From JAWUWD01 sp034112085 (GTDB taxonomy: Bacteria; Bacteroidota; Bacteroidia; Cytophagales; Cyclobacteriaceae): a stretch of DNA of 7,098 nucleotides. The notes beneath the pieces are model-generated. The model was given only the letters and a program-made list of their open reading frames with translations. It made no database searches and had not been told where the DNA came from. Positions 1-5,723 of the stretch are shown here, one piece after another; position 1 is the first letter of the stretch; every line of letters begins with the position of its first letter. A program made the position numbers and the translations under genes. The stretch is taken from NCBI GenBank assembly GCA_034112085.1, contig JAWUWD010000097.1:1-7098 (forward strand). The letters run 5' to 3'.

Positions 1-23
1 CTTTTATATTTCTCTTAAAATAA

Positions 24-40
24 GGAAACGGTTAGTTTCC
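24..40 (-). terminator. Terminator hairpin overlapping the carbonic anhydrase stop codon
   Basis: A perfect 6-bp stem (GGAAAC / GTTTCC) with a 5-nt loop spans the stop codon of the carbonic anhydrase fragment. Read on the minus strand it is followed at once by TTATTTT, which fits an intrinsic terminator. It suggests that the 3' end of the truncated gene is native and only its 5' part was lost. Confidence 0.55.
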
Positions 41-145
41 AAGAAATGAGACTTCTCCAGAGTCCATATCATAGACGGCACCCATAATTTTAATCTCTCC
101 GTAATCTTCCATTTCCTTTAGGATCGGGCTTCTTTCTCTCACCTC
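32..145 (-). pseudogene. Beta-carbonic anhydrase, C-terminal fragment
   Basis: On the minus strand, 37 sense codons run to a TAA at 32-34. The peptide includes RERSPILKEMEDYGEIKI followed by MGAVYDMDSGEV and SFLGN. The SPILKEM, GEIKI.GA.YD and TG/SG.V.FL pattern is what I recognise as the extreme C-terminus of bacterial beta-class carbonic anhydrases, which interconvert CO2 and bicarbonate using a zinc ion. The zinc-binding Cys/His residues lie upstream in the family and are absent here. An in-frame TAA at 146-148 ends the frame on the 5' side, and the other two frames of 147-213 show no family residues, so the upstream gene is missing rather than frameshifted. This is a non-functional stub of a protein normally near 200 residues or longer. 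The break lies inside an inverted repeat at 135-179. Identification rests on recall of the family motif. Confidence 0.68.
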
Positions 146-179
146 TTATACATGTATACTCGATCATACTCGTGAGAGA
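135..179. repeat. Nested inverted repeat at the carbonic anhydrase break
   Basis: Perfect 8-bp arms TCTCTCAC (135-142) and GTGAGAGA (172-179) enclose a second perfect 12-bp palindrome, TATACATGTATA (147-158). The left arm is still inside the carbonic anhydrase reading frame, and the frame is lost 1-4 codons further on. It also sits 35-79 nt beyond the stop codon of the downstream LRR gene, so it could fold in that transcript, but no U-tract follows it. A recombination junction and a 3'-UTR hairpin are both possible. Confidence 0.5.
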
Positions 180-213
180 TTTTCTATTGTAGATCGTTGA
201 TCAATTCATCAAT

Positions 214-1065
214 TCAATTCAATCTGATCCTGATCATTGGGGATAATTGTTCGTGATACTGATTGAAGAGGAGATTTGGAATTTCGTTGTTTCTGATATC
301 TAGATACTTCAAATTATCCATTTTATTGATTTCTGGCGGGAGCTCTTTTAGATCATTGTTGTTAAGGAAAAGATACTCTATAGATTGAAGTTTACCTATG
401 TTCGATGGAATTTCCTTAAAATGATCTCCTTCAAGATGAAGTTCGACTAAGCTTGGAAGCTTACTCAGTACATCAATATTTCGTTTAAGATCCAATTTTT
501 CATCATTATTCAAATACAAAAATTGAAGCTTATTCAATTTATTAAACTCATTTGGAAGGATCTCAATTTGACTATTAGACAAGGCGAAATACTCAAGACC
601 TTGAAGAGAGCCCACTTCAGCAGGAAGACTATTAATGTCTTCACCGCTAATCTTCAGAAGATGGAGTTCCGGCAATTTTGAAAGCAGGGTGAAATCTTTT
701 TTCAGGTTTAGCGGAATTTGATAATCTAAGTAAAGATCATGCAATAGTTGTAGTTTAGAAAAACTGTCTGGCAATCTCGATATTTTATTTCCTGATAGAT
801 TGAGATACGACAAATTGGACAATTCTCCCATATTGACGGGAAGGCTCGTGATTTGATTATCGACCAACTCGAGATATTTCAAGTTTTTAAATTTGAATAT
901 TTCTTGAGGGAATGCACTTAGTCCTTTTCCGTTCAATACGAGTGACTCAACTTCATCAGGATGTTGCATTGCCTCAGCCAAATCTGTATAATTGGTTGGG
1001 ATGTCTTGACCTATCGCAGAGAAGTTAATAAAGTAAAGGGCGGTTAGTAGAAGCAGTATTCTCAT
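214..1065 (-). CDS. Secreted leucine-rich-repeat protein, copy 1
   Basis: Predicted exported 283-residue LRR protein, probably a binding or scaffold protein of the periplasm or cell surface; the ligand is unknown. The start is the ATG at 1063-1065, which begins a clear signal peptide (MRILLLLTALYFINFSAIGQ, likely cut near residue 19-20). An ATG 34 codons further upstream is rejected because its leader is not signal-like and overlaps the promoter, and because this start gives exactly the length of the neighbouring paralogue. From about residue 38 there are ten LRRs of the LxxLxLxxNxIxxLP type: one 23-residue unit, then three rounds of 23-23-26 residues, the last slightly irregular (25). No LPXTG, transmembrane segment or type IX secretion C-terminal domain is seen; it ends in MIRIRLN. 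It is a tandem duplicate of 1282-2133, in the same orientation, with its own copy of the promoter. I do not recognise a named family beyond LRR. Confidence 0.9.
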   Translation of the reverse strand: MRILLLLTALYFINFSAIGQDIPTNYTDLAEAMQHPDEVESLVLNGKGLSAFPQEIFKFKNLKYLELVDNQITSLPVNMGELSNLSYLNLSGNKISRLPDSFSKLQLLHDLYLDYQIPLNLKKDFTLLSKLPELHLLKISGEDINSLPAEVGSLQGLEYFALSNSQIEILPNEFNKLNKLQFLYLNNDEKLDLKRNIDVLSKLPSLVELHLEGDHFKEIPSNIGKLQSIEYLFLNNNDLKELPPEINKMDNLKYLDIRNNEIPNLLFNQYHEQLSPMIRIRLN

Positions 1066-1117
1066 GTGATCAATATTAGTTTTATGAGTGTTTGAAAAAT
1101 TCTTTTTTGTTCTGATG

Positions 1118-1153
1118 CAAGAATACTTCGTTCTACTCGGATAACCTCGGAGT
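1118..1153 (-). promoter_or_regulatory. Promoter of LRR copy 1 with ACTC-N11-GAGT dyad
   Basis: Read on the minus strand, the dyad ACTCCGAGGTTATCCGAGT (1153-1135) is followed after 9 nt by TATTCTTG (1125-1118) and then CATCA. The -10-like box resembles the Bacteroidota TAnnTTTG consensus with one mismatch. The ATG at 1065 lies 52 nt downstream. The same layout stands before the genes starting at 2133 and 3186. No clear -33 TTTG is visible; the dyad covers that region, which suggests an activator or alternative sigma factor. Promoter function is inferred. Confidence 0.55.
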
Positions 1154-1189
1154 ACAACATTTTTCATTGGTTATTTGATAATAAAAAGT

Positions 1190-1281
1190 TCTTTTTTCAT
1201 CCATGTAAATTGTCTGTATCTCATTTTTACTTTGGTGGGCATATGCTTATCTATATCTAAATGGATAGGCAGTATAGAATT
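1190..1281. other. Spacer between the two LRR copies, not duplicated
   Basis: The sequence similar between the two LRR copies stops near 1189 on this side, so these roughly 90 bases are unique spacer plus the 3'-UTR of copy 2. It holds an imperfect stem at 1245-1270 that pairs better on the plus strand than on the minus strand, so I do not call it a terminator for copy 2. No coding potential is seen. Confidence 0.5.
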
Positions 1282-2133
1282 TTAGTTAAACCTAATCCTT
1301 ATTGTTGGTGCGAGGGTTTCACGATACCTATGAAGCAAATAACTTGGGATCTCATTATTGCTGATATCCATATATTTTAAATTCTTAAGCTCATTTATTT
1401 CTGTAGGCAGCTCCTTCAATTTGTTATTATTGAGAAAAAGATATTCAATAGATTGCAGTTTATTTATTTCTGAAGGAATTTTCGTAAAATAATCTCCTTC
1501 AAGATGTAATTCAGATAAGTTTGGAAGCTGGCTCAATACATCAATATTTTTCTTAAGATCAAATATATCATCATTGTTTATGTATAGAACTTGAAGGTTC
1601 TTCAGCTTAGAAAATTCAGTTGGGAGTTCTTCAATATGACTATTAAGCAATTCAAAGTATTCCAAATTTTGGAGCAAACCTACAGTAGTCGGGAGGTAAT
1701 CAATGTTGCTTCCACTGATTTCTAATTTACTAAGTAGGGGCAATTTTGAAAGTAAGGAGAAATCCTTTTCAAGCTTATCTGTTGCTTCGTAGTGCAGGTA
1801 AAGATTACGCAATGACTTTAGGTTTGAAAAGCTATCGGGTAACTTTGATAGTTTGTTTCCTGACAGGTTGAGATGAAACAGATTCGTTAATGCCCCTATA
1901 TTTTCAGGAAGAACGGTAATTTGATTATTTTCTAGTTCCAAATATGTTAGATTTTTGAATTTGAATATTTGGTCAGGAAAACTCGTCAACCCTTTTGCGT
2001 TCAACAAAAGCACTTCTACAGCATCAGGGTTTTGCATTGCCTCAGTCAAATCTGTATAATTGGTAGGAGTATTTTGACTCATAGCTGAGAAGTCAATAAA
2101 GAAAAGGGCGGTTAGTAGAAGCAGTATTCTCAT
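1282..2133 (-). CDS. Secreted leucine-rich-repeat protein, copy 2
   Basis: A 283-residue predicted exported LRR protein and the upstream paralogue (in transcription order) of the gene at 214-1065. It starts with a near-identical signal peptide (MRILLLLTALFFIDFSAMSQ) and the shared mature N-terminus PTNYTDL.EAMQ.PD. It has the same ten LRRs in the same 23, then 3 x (23-23-26) order; the 26-residue units carry the KKxFxLLSKL / KxNIDVLSxL form in place of the usual N-x-LP segment. The C-terminus TIRIRFN matches MIRIRLN of copy 1. The copies are equal in length with no indels by eye, and substitutions are spread throughout, so the duplication is not recent. The strongest conservation is around repeats 8-9 (QSIEYLFLNNN). 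It lies between the SPFH lipoprotein and copy 1, each with its own promoter. The specific function is unknown. Confidence 0.91.
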   Translation of the reverse strand: MRILLLLTALFFIDFSAMSQNTPTNYTDLTEAMQNPDAVEVLLLNAKGLTSFPDQIFKFKNLTYLELENNQITVLPENIGALTNLFHLNLSGNKLSKLPDSFSNLKSLRNLYLHYEATDKLEKDFSLLSKLPLLSKLEISGSNIDYLPTTVGLLQNLEYFELLNSHIEELPTEFSKLKNLQVLYINNDDIFDLKKNIDVLSQLPNLSELHLEGDYFTKIPSEINKLQSIEYLFLNNNKLKELPTEINELKNLKYMDISNNEIPSYLLHRYRETLAPTIRIRFN

Positions 2134-2185
2134 TTGATAAATATTAGTTTTATGAGTGATTAAAAAATTCTATTTTATTCTGATG

Positions 2186-2221
2186 CAATGATAATGTCTT
2201 CTACTCTGATAAGACTGGAGT
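2186..2221 (-). promoter_or_regulatory. Promoter of LRR copy 2 with ACTC-N11-GAGT dyad
   Basis: On the minus strand, ACTCCAGTCTTATCAGAGT (2221-2203) is followed after 9 nt by TATCATTG (2193-2186) and CATCA; the ATG at 2133 is 52 nt downstream. The spacing matches the copies before the genes starting at 1065 and 3186. The -10-like box differs at one position from TAnnTTTG. Confidence 0.55.
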
Positions 2222-2337
2222 GAAGATTTTTCATTGGTTATTTAGTAATAAAAAGTGTCATTCAAACTGAATGAATTACCGATTGATCCTGGTGATTTGT
2301 CAATCACTTATTATTAATAGGTGCACTTCCACTAAAT

Positions 2338-2376
2338 AGAACCTCCCGTCTGAACACTGTTCGGACAGGAGATTCT
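2338..2376 (-). terminator. Long hairpin, probable terminator of the SPFH lipoprotein gene
   Basis: Arms of about 19 nt (AGAA..CTCC..GTC..GAACA and its complement) pair almost completely, 30 nt beyond the stop codon of the SPFH gene. Folded as minus-strand RNA, two positions become G-U wobbles and only one mismatch remains; as plus-strand RNA it has two mismatches and one wobble, so it suits minus-strand transcription. The following U-tract is weak (TCTATTTAG). It insulates the SPFH gene from the LRR promoter at 2186-2221. Confidence 0.55.
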
Positions 2377-2406
2377 CTATAGATTAATAGGCAATGTATT
2401 TACACA

Positions 2407-3186
2407 TTAATTACTAGGATCAATCAACATCGGAGATTCACCATTTGTCATGATGATCTTTGTATTCGGAGACTTGCTTAGTTCACGAAAGGCTTCAATA
2501 CTTTGCCTTTGTATGATCTTGTCAGTAAGTCCTTCAGAAATAATTAGCTGCGCATCTCGAATACCTTTAGCTTCAATGATTTTTCGTTGTGCCTCGAGCT
2601 TCTCTCTATCCAAGAGGAATTCCATTCTTTGGGCAATTTGCTCGGCCTCTAGTTTTTCTTCAACAGCACGCGCGAGGCCTTGAGGAAGTGATATATTCTT
2701 CATCAATACAGCTTCTATTTCAAAGCCACGTTTCGCTAGTACAGTCGCCATTTGAGTGGTGATTTCTCTCTCTATTTCGGCACGTTTGGAAGAGTGCATG
2801 TCCTTGGCGAAGAAACGTGAGCATACATCTGCTGCCGAAGATCGAAATACACTACTAATGACAGCTCGTTCATTACCGATGCCTATGGTCTCAATAATTA
2901 ATGGCGCCTGCTGAGGAACGATCCTATAAAGAATTGAAATCACTGCTGTGACATTAAGTCCTTCTTTAGAAGGAAGGTTTGTACTAATCTCCATATTCAT
3001 GGTTCGAATAGGCATCTTAATAATTGTCGTGACAAACGGATTATAACCTACTGATCCAGGTGGAATGATTTGCTGATCTAGCTTTCCAATTCTACGCTTC
3101 ACGCCAATTTCTCCTTGGCGAATCACCGAGCAGCTCGTTAAGATCGAAGCTATTATTATGGCTAATGTTATATTTATTTTTCTCAT
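2407..3186 (-). CDS. SPFH/prohibitin-like lipoprotein
   Basis: A 259-residue SPFH (stomatin/prohibitin/flotillin/HflK-C) protein, a family that oligomerises on membranes and often scaffolds or modulates proteases. The chosen start, ATG at 3184-3186, gives a lipoprotein signal peptide with lipobox LTSC (Cys19). An upstream ATG at 3262-3264 is rejected because it would hide the signal peptide and put the promoter inside the gene. After Cys19 comes VIRQGEIGVKRRIGK, the usual start of a prohibitin-type domain. The SPFH core runs to about residue 170 (VLMKNISLPQGL), and a charged helix with coiled-coil character (about 172-215, AVEEKLEAEQIAQR, EAKGIRDAQ) follows. Residues after Cys are Ser-Val, not acidic, so the Bacteroidota surface-export signal is not apparent and a periplasm-facing anchor is more likely. 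Most SPFH proteins use a transmembrane helix or hairpin instead of a lipid. It shares its promoter design with the two LRR genes. Confidence 0.9.
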   Translation of the reverse strand: MRKINITLAIIIASILTSCSVIRQGEIGVKRRIGKLDQQIIPPGSVGYNPFVTTIIKMPIRTMNMEISTNLPSKEGLNVTAVISILYRIVPQQAPLIIETIGIGNERAVISSVFRSSAADVCSRFFAKDMHSSKRAEIEREITTQMATVLAKRGFEIEAVLMKNISLPQGLARAVEEKLEAEQIAQRMEFLLDREKLEAQRKIIEAKGIRDAQLIISEGLTDKIIQRQSIEAFRELSKSPNTKIIMTNGESPMLIDPSN

Positions 3187-3234
3187 GTCATTAGTGTTTT
3201 TAGAGTTTTCATTGAATGATTTTGAATTTTGATG

Positions 3235-3270
3235 CAATGATAATCCATGCCACTCGCACAGCATCGGAGT
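3235..3270 (-). promoter_or_regulatory. Promoter of the SPFH lipoprotein gene with ACTC-N11-GAGT dyad
   Basis: On the minus strand, ACTCCGATGCTGTGCGAGT (3270-3252) is followed after 9 nt by TATCATTG (3242-3235) and CATCA; the ATG at 3186 is 48 nt downstream. This gene is unrelated in sequence to the LRR genes, so the shared layout is not explained by their duplication. It is the most informative of the three copies, and it also fixes the gene start at 3186. Confidence 0.6.
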
Positions 3271-3627
3271 GTCTTTTTTTCTTCCTTTTATTTCAGGATA
3301 AAAAATATTGAGGCTAAGTATGATTAAGAGTTGATCCTACTTCGTATTAGCCTTCATTTATGATGTTATCAAGTATGAAAGGCTACTCATACTATTTCTA
3401 CCTACTTATTCTTTCTACTGATTGTGGGATGAGGACTCTTAATATTAGTGGGTTAATAAGTACTAGTACTCAATACAAATGATTTGGTAAATTTTATCTC
3501 TGATTAGTGTCGCAGGCTGAAGTTTGAATTAATACAATTTCAGTTCGGATAATCTTTCACAAGCTAAATTTTTGACGTTTTATCAATTTTAGGTACCTTA
3601 AGGAACGTCATTAATCCAACTGATAAA
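3271..3627. other. Divergent intergenic region, rich in inverted repeats
   Basis: About 357 bases without a gene lie between the divergent SPFH and BLUF genes. Contents: an imperfect 13-bp stem with one bulge at 3310-3354 (GGCTAA / TTAGCC core); a perfect 7-bp hairpin AGTATGA / TCATACT at 3372-3393; a perfect 12-bp palindrome AGTACTAGTACT at 3459-3470; and nested dyads at 3573-3610. No open frame of note was found. The first two hairpins could belong to a small RNA or regulatory leader, but no promoter/terminator pair supports that. Confidence 0.5.
3573..3610 (+). promoter_or_regulatory. Nested dyads just upstream of the BLUF gene
   Basis: Perfect 7-bp arms TGACGTT (3573-3579) and AACGTCA (3604-3610) enclose the palindromes AGGTACCT (3591-3598) and CCTTAAGG (3596-3603). 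The right arm ends 17 nt before the BLUF ATG at 3628. Its position fits an operator or 5'-UTR hairpin controlling the photoreceptor; the function is inferred from position only. Confidence 0.4.
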
Positions 3628-4077
3628 ATGTCTTCTAATCTCAGCTATTTGATTTACGTAAGTACCGAGTCGAGACCACTTAGTCAAAATGACATTGATA
3701 ATATTCTAAAAGCCAGCAAGGTTAACAATCCAGGAAACCAAATCACTGGAATGCTATTGTATGTAGAGGGCCGTTTTTTTCAGGTACTTGAAGGTGCGGA
3801 AACTGCTCTCAATGACCTATTTATTACTATCGCCAAAGACGAAAGACATATAAATTCCATCGTTGTTGCGAAGGGCGATTTGGACAAAAGAATTTTCAAG
3901 GACTGGAAAATGAAGTTTAATTCTATTTCGGAGAAAGAGTTTGTGATTATTAGTGGGATCAGCAAATTCCAGAATCTGTTTGGTCTGAAACCGAAAGACT
4001 CACAAAATCCTGCATCATTGTTTATGAGGAAATTTGTGAATAAGAAATTCCCTTCTGAAAGCTGGTGGATAAATTAA
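3628..4077 (+). CDS. BLUF-domain blue-light photoreceptor, stand-alone
   Basis: A 149-residue short BLUF protein (sensor of blue light using FAD), cytoplasmic, with no attached effector. Aligned by eye to cyanobacterial PixD, the flavin-site residues are all present: Tyr10 (LIY, = PixD Tyr8), Asn33 in SKVNNPGNQITG (= Asn31), Gln52 in FFQVLEG (= Gln50), and Trp93/Met95 in DWKMKF (= Trp91/Met93). The BLUF fold covers about residues 5-97. The remaining 50 residues are likely the C-terminal helices that in short BLUF proteins mediate oligomers or partner contact. Complete active-site chemistry predicts a light-responsive protein. The ATG at 3628 is the only start that keeps the first beta strand intact. 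It is transcribed away from the SPFH gene and towards the histidine kinase at 4125-5243, 47 nt away. The output partner is not evident. Confidence 0.95.
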   Translation: MSSNLSYLIYVSTESRPLSQNDIDNILKASKVNNPGNQITGMLLYVEGRFFQVLEGAETALNDLFITIAKDERHINSIVVAKGDLDKRIFKDWKMKFNSISEKEFVIISGISKFQNLFGLKPKDSQNPASLFMRKFVNKKFPSESWWIN

Positions 4078-4124
4078 TAACATTCATGTCGAAATACCAT
4101 GCTGGACAAATTAGTTCGTCCACG

Positions 4125-5243
4125 TTATGTTCTATCTGTTTTTATTGTTTCCTTGAATTTCAAGACAAACTTAGTAGCACTTTCAGTATCCAATGTTATT
4201 GATCCTCCGAGTTGCTGTTCAGTAAGCATAATTATAAGATTAAGACCAGAGGAGTTACTATTCTTAAAATCGACTTCCATAGGAATGCCAACACCATCAT
4301 CAGTGACAGAAATACATGTTTCGTCACCACTATTGATAAGTTCAATTTTTATAACCCCTTTTCTATTATTGGGAAAGCCATGTTTTAAGGCATTTGTAAA
4401 TAATTCATTGATGATTATTCCACATGGAATTGCCGCGTCTAAGTTTGTTCGTGTATTTTCAAGTTTGGTAACTATTTCTAAGTTAGAGAATTTAGAAAGT
4501 AAATTACCTTTTAATAAGTCAACTAAGTCGGTGATATAATCTTTTAAGTCAATCCAGGCTAAATCATTTGTCTGATACAGTTTTTCATGTACCAGAGCCA
4601 TTCCCAAAATCTTGCTTTTCGTTTCTTTTACAATCTTTTTGACCTCTTTATTGTTCGTAAATGAGGATTGCATGGATAGCATCGAACTAATAAATTGCAT
4701 GTTGTTTTTTGTGCGATGATAGAGTTCGCGCAGGAGTACTTCCTTTTCTTCTAAAGACTTTGATATTTTGTCTTCTGCTATTTTGCGTTCAGTGATATCA
4801 CGAATTACCCCGACAAGAAAGACTTTTCCGTCTGAATTTATAAACCGTGTCTTTCGTGTAGAAATTGTTTGGATCAGACCACCCCGTACTGTAAGTGATT
4901 CTTCATTTATATTTTCTACCCCATCAAGTATTACCTGCTTGTCAATTTTCAAAAAGCTTTCTCGCTCATCAGGCGCAACATCCTCAGCAAGTGTTTTCCC
5001 AATTATAGTAGTCCTTGTAAGACCGAAGGTTTCACAGAAAGCATCGTTGACAATGAGTAACCTACTTTGGTCATCCTTTACAAATATCGGATCACCAATG
5101 TTATTTAGGATCGTACTGAAATAATATTTCCCTTCTTCATCTTCTTCTTTTTGAAGTGAATCATTTAATCTTAAAATTTCATTTTGCTTTTTAAGTTCAG
5201 CAATCTGATTCTCTAATTCTTGATAGGTTGGTTTATCATTCAT
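4125..5243 (-). CDS. PAS sensor histidine kinase, HisKA_2 family
   Basis: A 372-residue predicted soluble histidine kinase; no signal peptide or membrane helix is seen. Order: N-terminal coiled coil (about 5-35, YQELENQIAELKKQ); PAS domain (about 42-155, from ILNNIGDPIFVKDD, with NDAFCETFGLTR, to the DITERK exit motif); HisKA_2 dimerisation domain (about 165-245) with phosphoacceptor His176 in ELYHRTKNNMQ; and an HATPase_c domain with N box NELFTNALKHGF (279-290), G1 box DDGVGIP (315-321) and G2 box SSGLNL (331-336). All catalytic motifs are present, so it should autophosphorylate and pass phosphate to a response regulator that is not in the window. The PAS lacks the LOV cysteine motif, so it is not itself a flavin-cysteine light sensor; its ligand is unknown. 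Start ATG at 5241-5243. It is convergent with the BLUF gene. Confidence 0.94.
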   Translation of the reverse strand: MNDKPTYQELENQIAELKKQNEILRLNDSLQKEEDEEGKYYFSTILNNIGDPIFVKDDQSRLLIVNDAFCETFGLTRTTIIGKTLAEDVAPDERESFLKIDKQVILDGVENINEESLTVRGGLIQTISTRKTRFINSDGKVFLVGVIRDITERKIAEDKISKSLEEKEVLLRELYHRTKNNMQFISSMLSMQSSFTNNKEVKKIVKETKSKILGMALVHEKLYQTNDLAWIDLKDYITDLVDLLKGNLLSKFSNLEIVTKLENTRTNLDAAIPCGIIINELFTNALKHGFPNNRKGVIKIELINSGDETCISVTDDGVGIPMEVDFKNSNSSGLNLIIMLTEQQLGGSITLDTESATKFVLKFKETIKTDRT

Positions 5244-5345
5244 CTTCCTTTTTTAAATTGCCTTAACAATTCACTTTGGGCAATTGTGTATATATTACTT
5301 ACAGTAACTCAACTAGATTCTAATATAAAAGGAATTCTTCTATAT

Positions 5346-5669
5346 TTATTTAGAAATGCAGTATCTATTTTGAGTCAGTTTTATGTCAATGGTAAAGAAC
5401 CATCTCAGATGTTTCAACGAAGATGTCCAGTTAACATAACAAGTATGACTAGAGTCCTTCCTTTTCTCTGCCAATGACTCATAATAGGAAAGGAGTGTTA
5501 CAATCCTTTTCTCTTTCGGTTTGAAATCGTGATTGCCATTTTGGAATTCCAAAGGACGTTTTGCATGAAGCAACTCTGCCAACTTCTTGGTCACTTAATT
5601 ATGAGTTCTATTAAATTGGTTCTTAGGTTTTGGATAGACAGAAAAGAGATGAAGTAGAAAATGCACTTC
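5346..5669 (-). pseudogene. Tyrosine recombinase/phage integrase remnant (N-terminal half)
   Basis: On the minus strand, the frame opens with YPKPKNQFNRTHN, hits an in-frame TAA at 5595-5597, and resumes as VTKKLAELLHAKRPLEFQNG, then DFKPKEKRIVTLLSYYESLA, EKRKDSSHTCYVNW and TSSLKHLRWF, ending at TAA 5346-5348. This follows Bacteroidota tyrosine integrases as I know them: the end of the arm-binding domain (Y.KPK....R.HN.ET..LAE..RAKR..E.QNG) and the SAM-like core-binding domain (F...YE.LAEKRK.SS...W.S.LKHL..F). The stop falls where the family has a charged residue (HNKET), so it looks like a point mutation. The catalytic domain with the Arg-His-Arg-Tyr residues is entirely missing downstream, where the kinase gene begins within 100 bp; a faint NIEEFLLY in another frame may be a last trace. 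The fragment cannot be active. It marks a former integrative element. Confidence 0.72.
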
Positions 5670-5723
5670 AGTTAATGATAAGTAACTTGGAATCGGATTC
5701 TATACAACTACTTAATTTGCTAG

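Larger units (their letters stand above)
214..2254 (-). repeat. Tandem gene duplication: LRR gene plus upstream promoter region
   Basis: Two direct copies, about 214-1189 and 1282-2254, with a period of 1068 bp between start codons. Similarity covers the whole coding region and about 120 nt upstream of each ATG, including the dyad, the -10-like box and a downstream-identical stretch TTTTTCATTGGTTATTT. Because the promoter was copied with the gene, both copies should respond to the same regulator. Confidence 0.85.

Noticed and set aside
201..224. Short TCAATTCA-like direct repeats at the 3' end of LRR copy 1
   Set aside because: Low-complexity AT-rich repeat of about three units, partly coding, with no spacer structure; not a CRISPR array or an iteron set.
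1066..1167. Upstream in-frame extension of LRR copy 1 to an ATG at 1165-1167
   Set aside because: It would hide the signal peptide, overlap the shared promoter, and make the protein 34 residues longer than its otherwise equal-length paralogue.
1245..1270. Imperfect 10-bp stem as a terminator for LRR copy 2
   Set aside because: It pairs well only as plus-strand RNA (G-U wobbles), whereas copy 2 is transcribed from the minus strand, and no U-tract follows.
2450..2683. Plus-strand open frame inside the SPFH gene
   Set aside because: It is antisense to a well-supported coding region and its translation has no recognisable domain.
3187..3264. Upstream in-frame extension of the SPFH gene to 3264
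   Set aside because: The extra 26 residues precede a clear lipoprotein signal and contain the -10-like box and part of the shared dyad.
4103..4122. TGGAC...GTCCA near-palindrome between BLUF and kinase as a bidirectional terminator
   Set aside because: The stem is only 5 bp and there is no adjacent U-tract on either strand; too weak to call.
4099..5124. Plus-strand open frames (4099-4539 and 4768-5124) opposite the histidine kinase
   Set aside because: They are antisense shadows of the kinase ATPase and PAS domains, which carry all the family motifs on the minus strand.
4125..5243. LOV-type light sensing by the kinase PAS domain
   Set aside because: The LOV cysteine motif (GRNCRFLQ-like) is absent; only a generic PAS with a DITERK exit is seen.
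5220..5477. Plus-strand open frame across the kinase start
   Set aside because: It overlaps the kinase 5' end and the integrase relic in antisense and has no family features.
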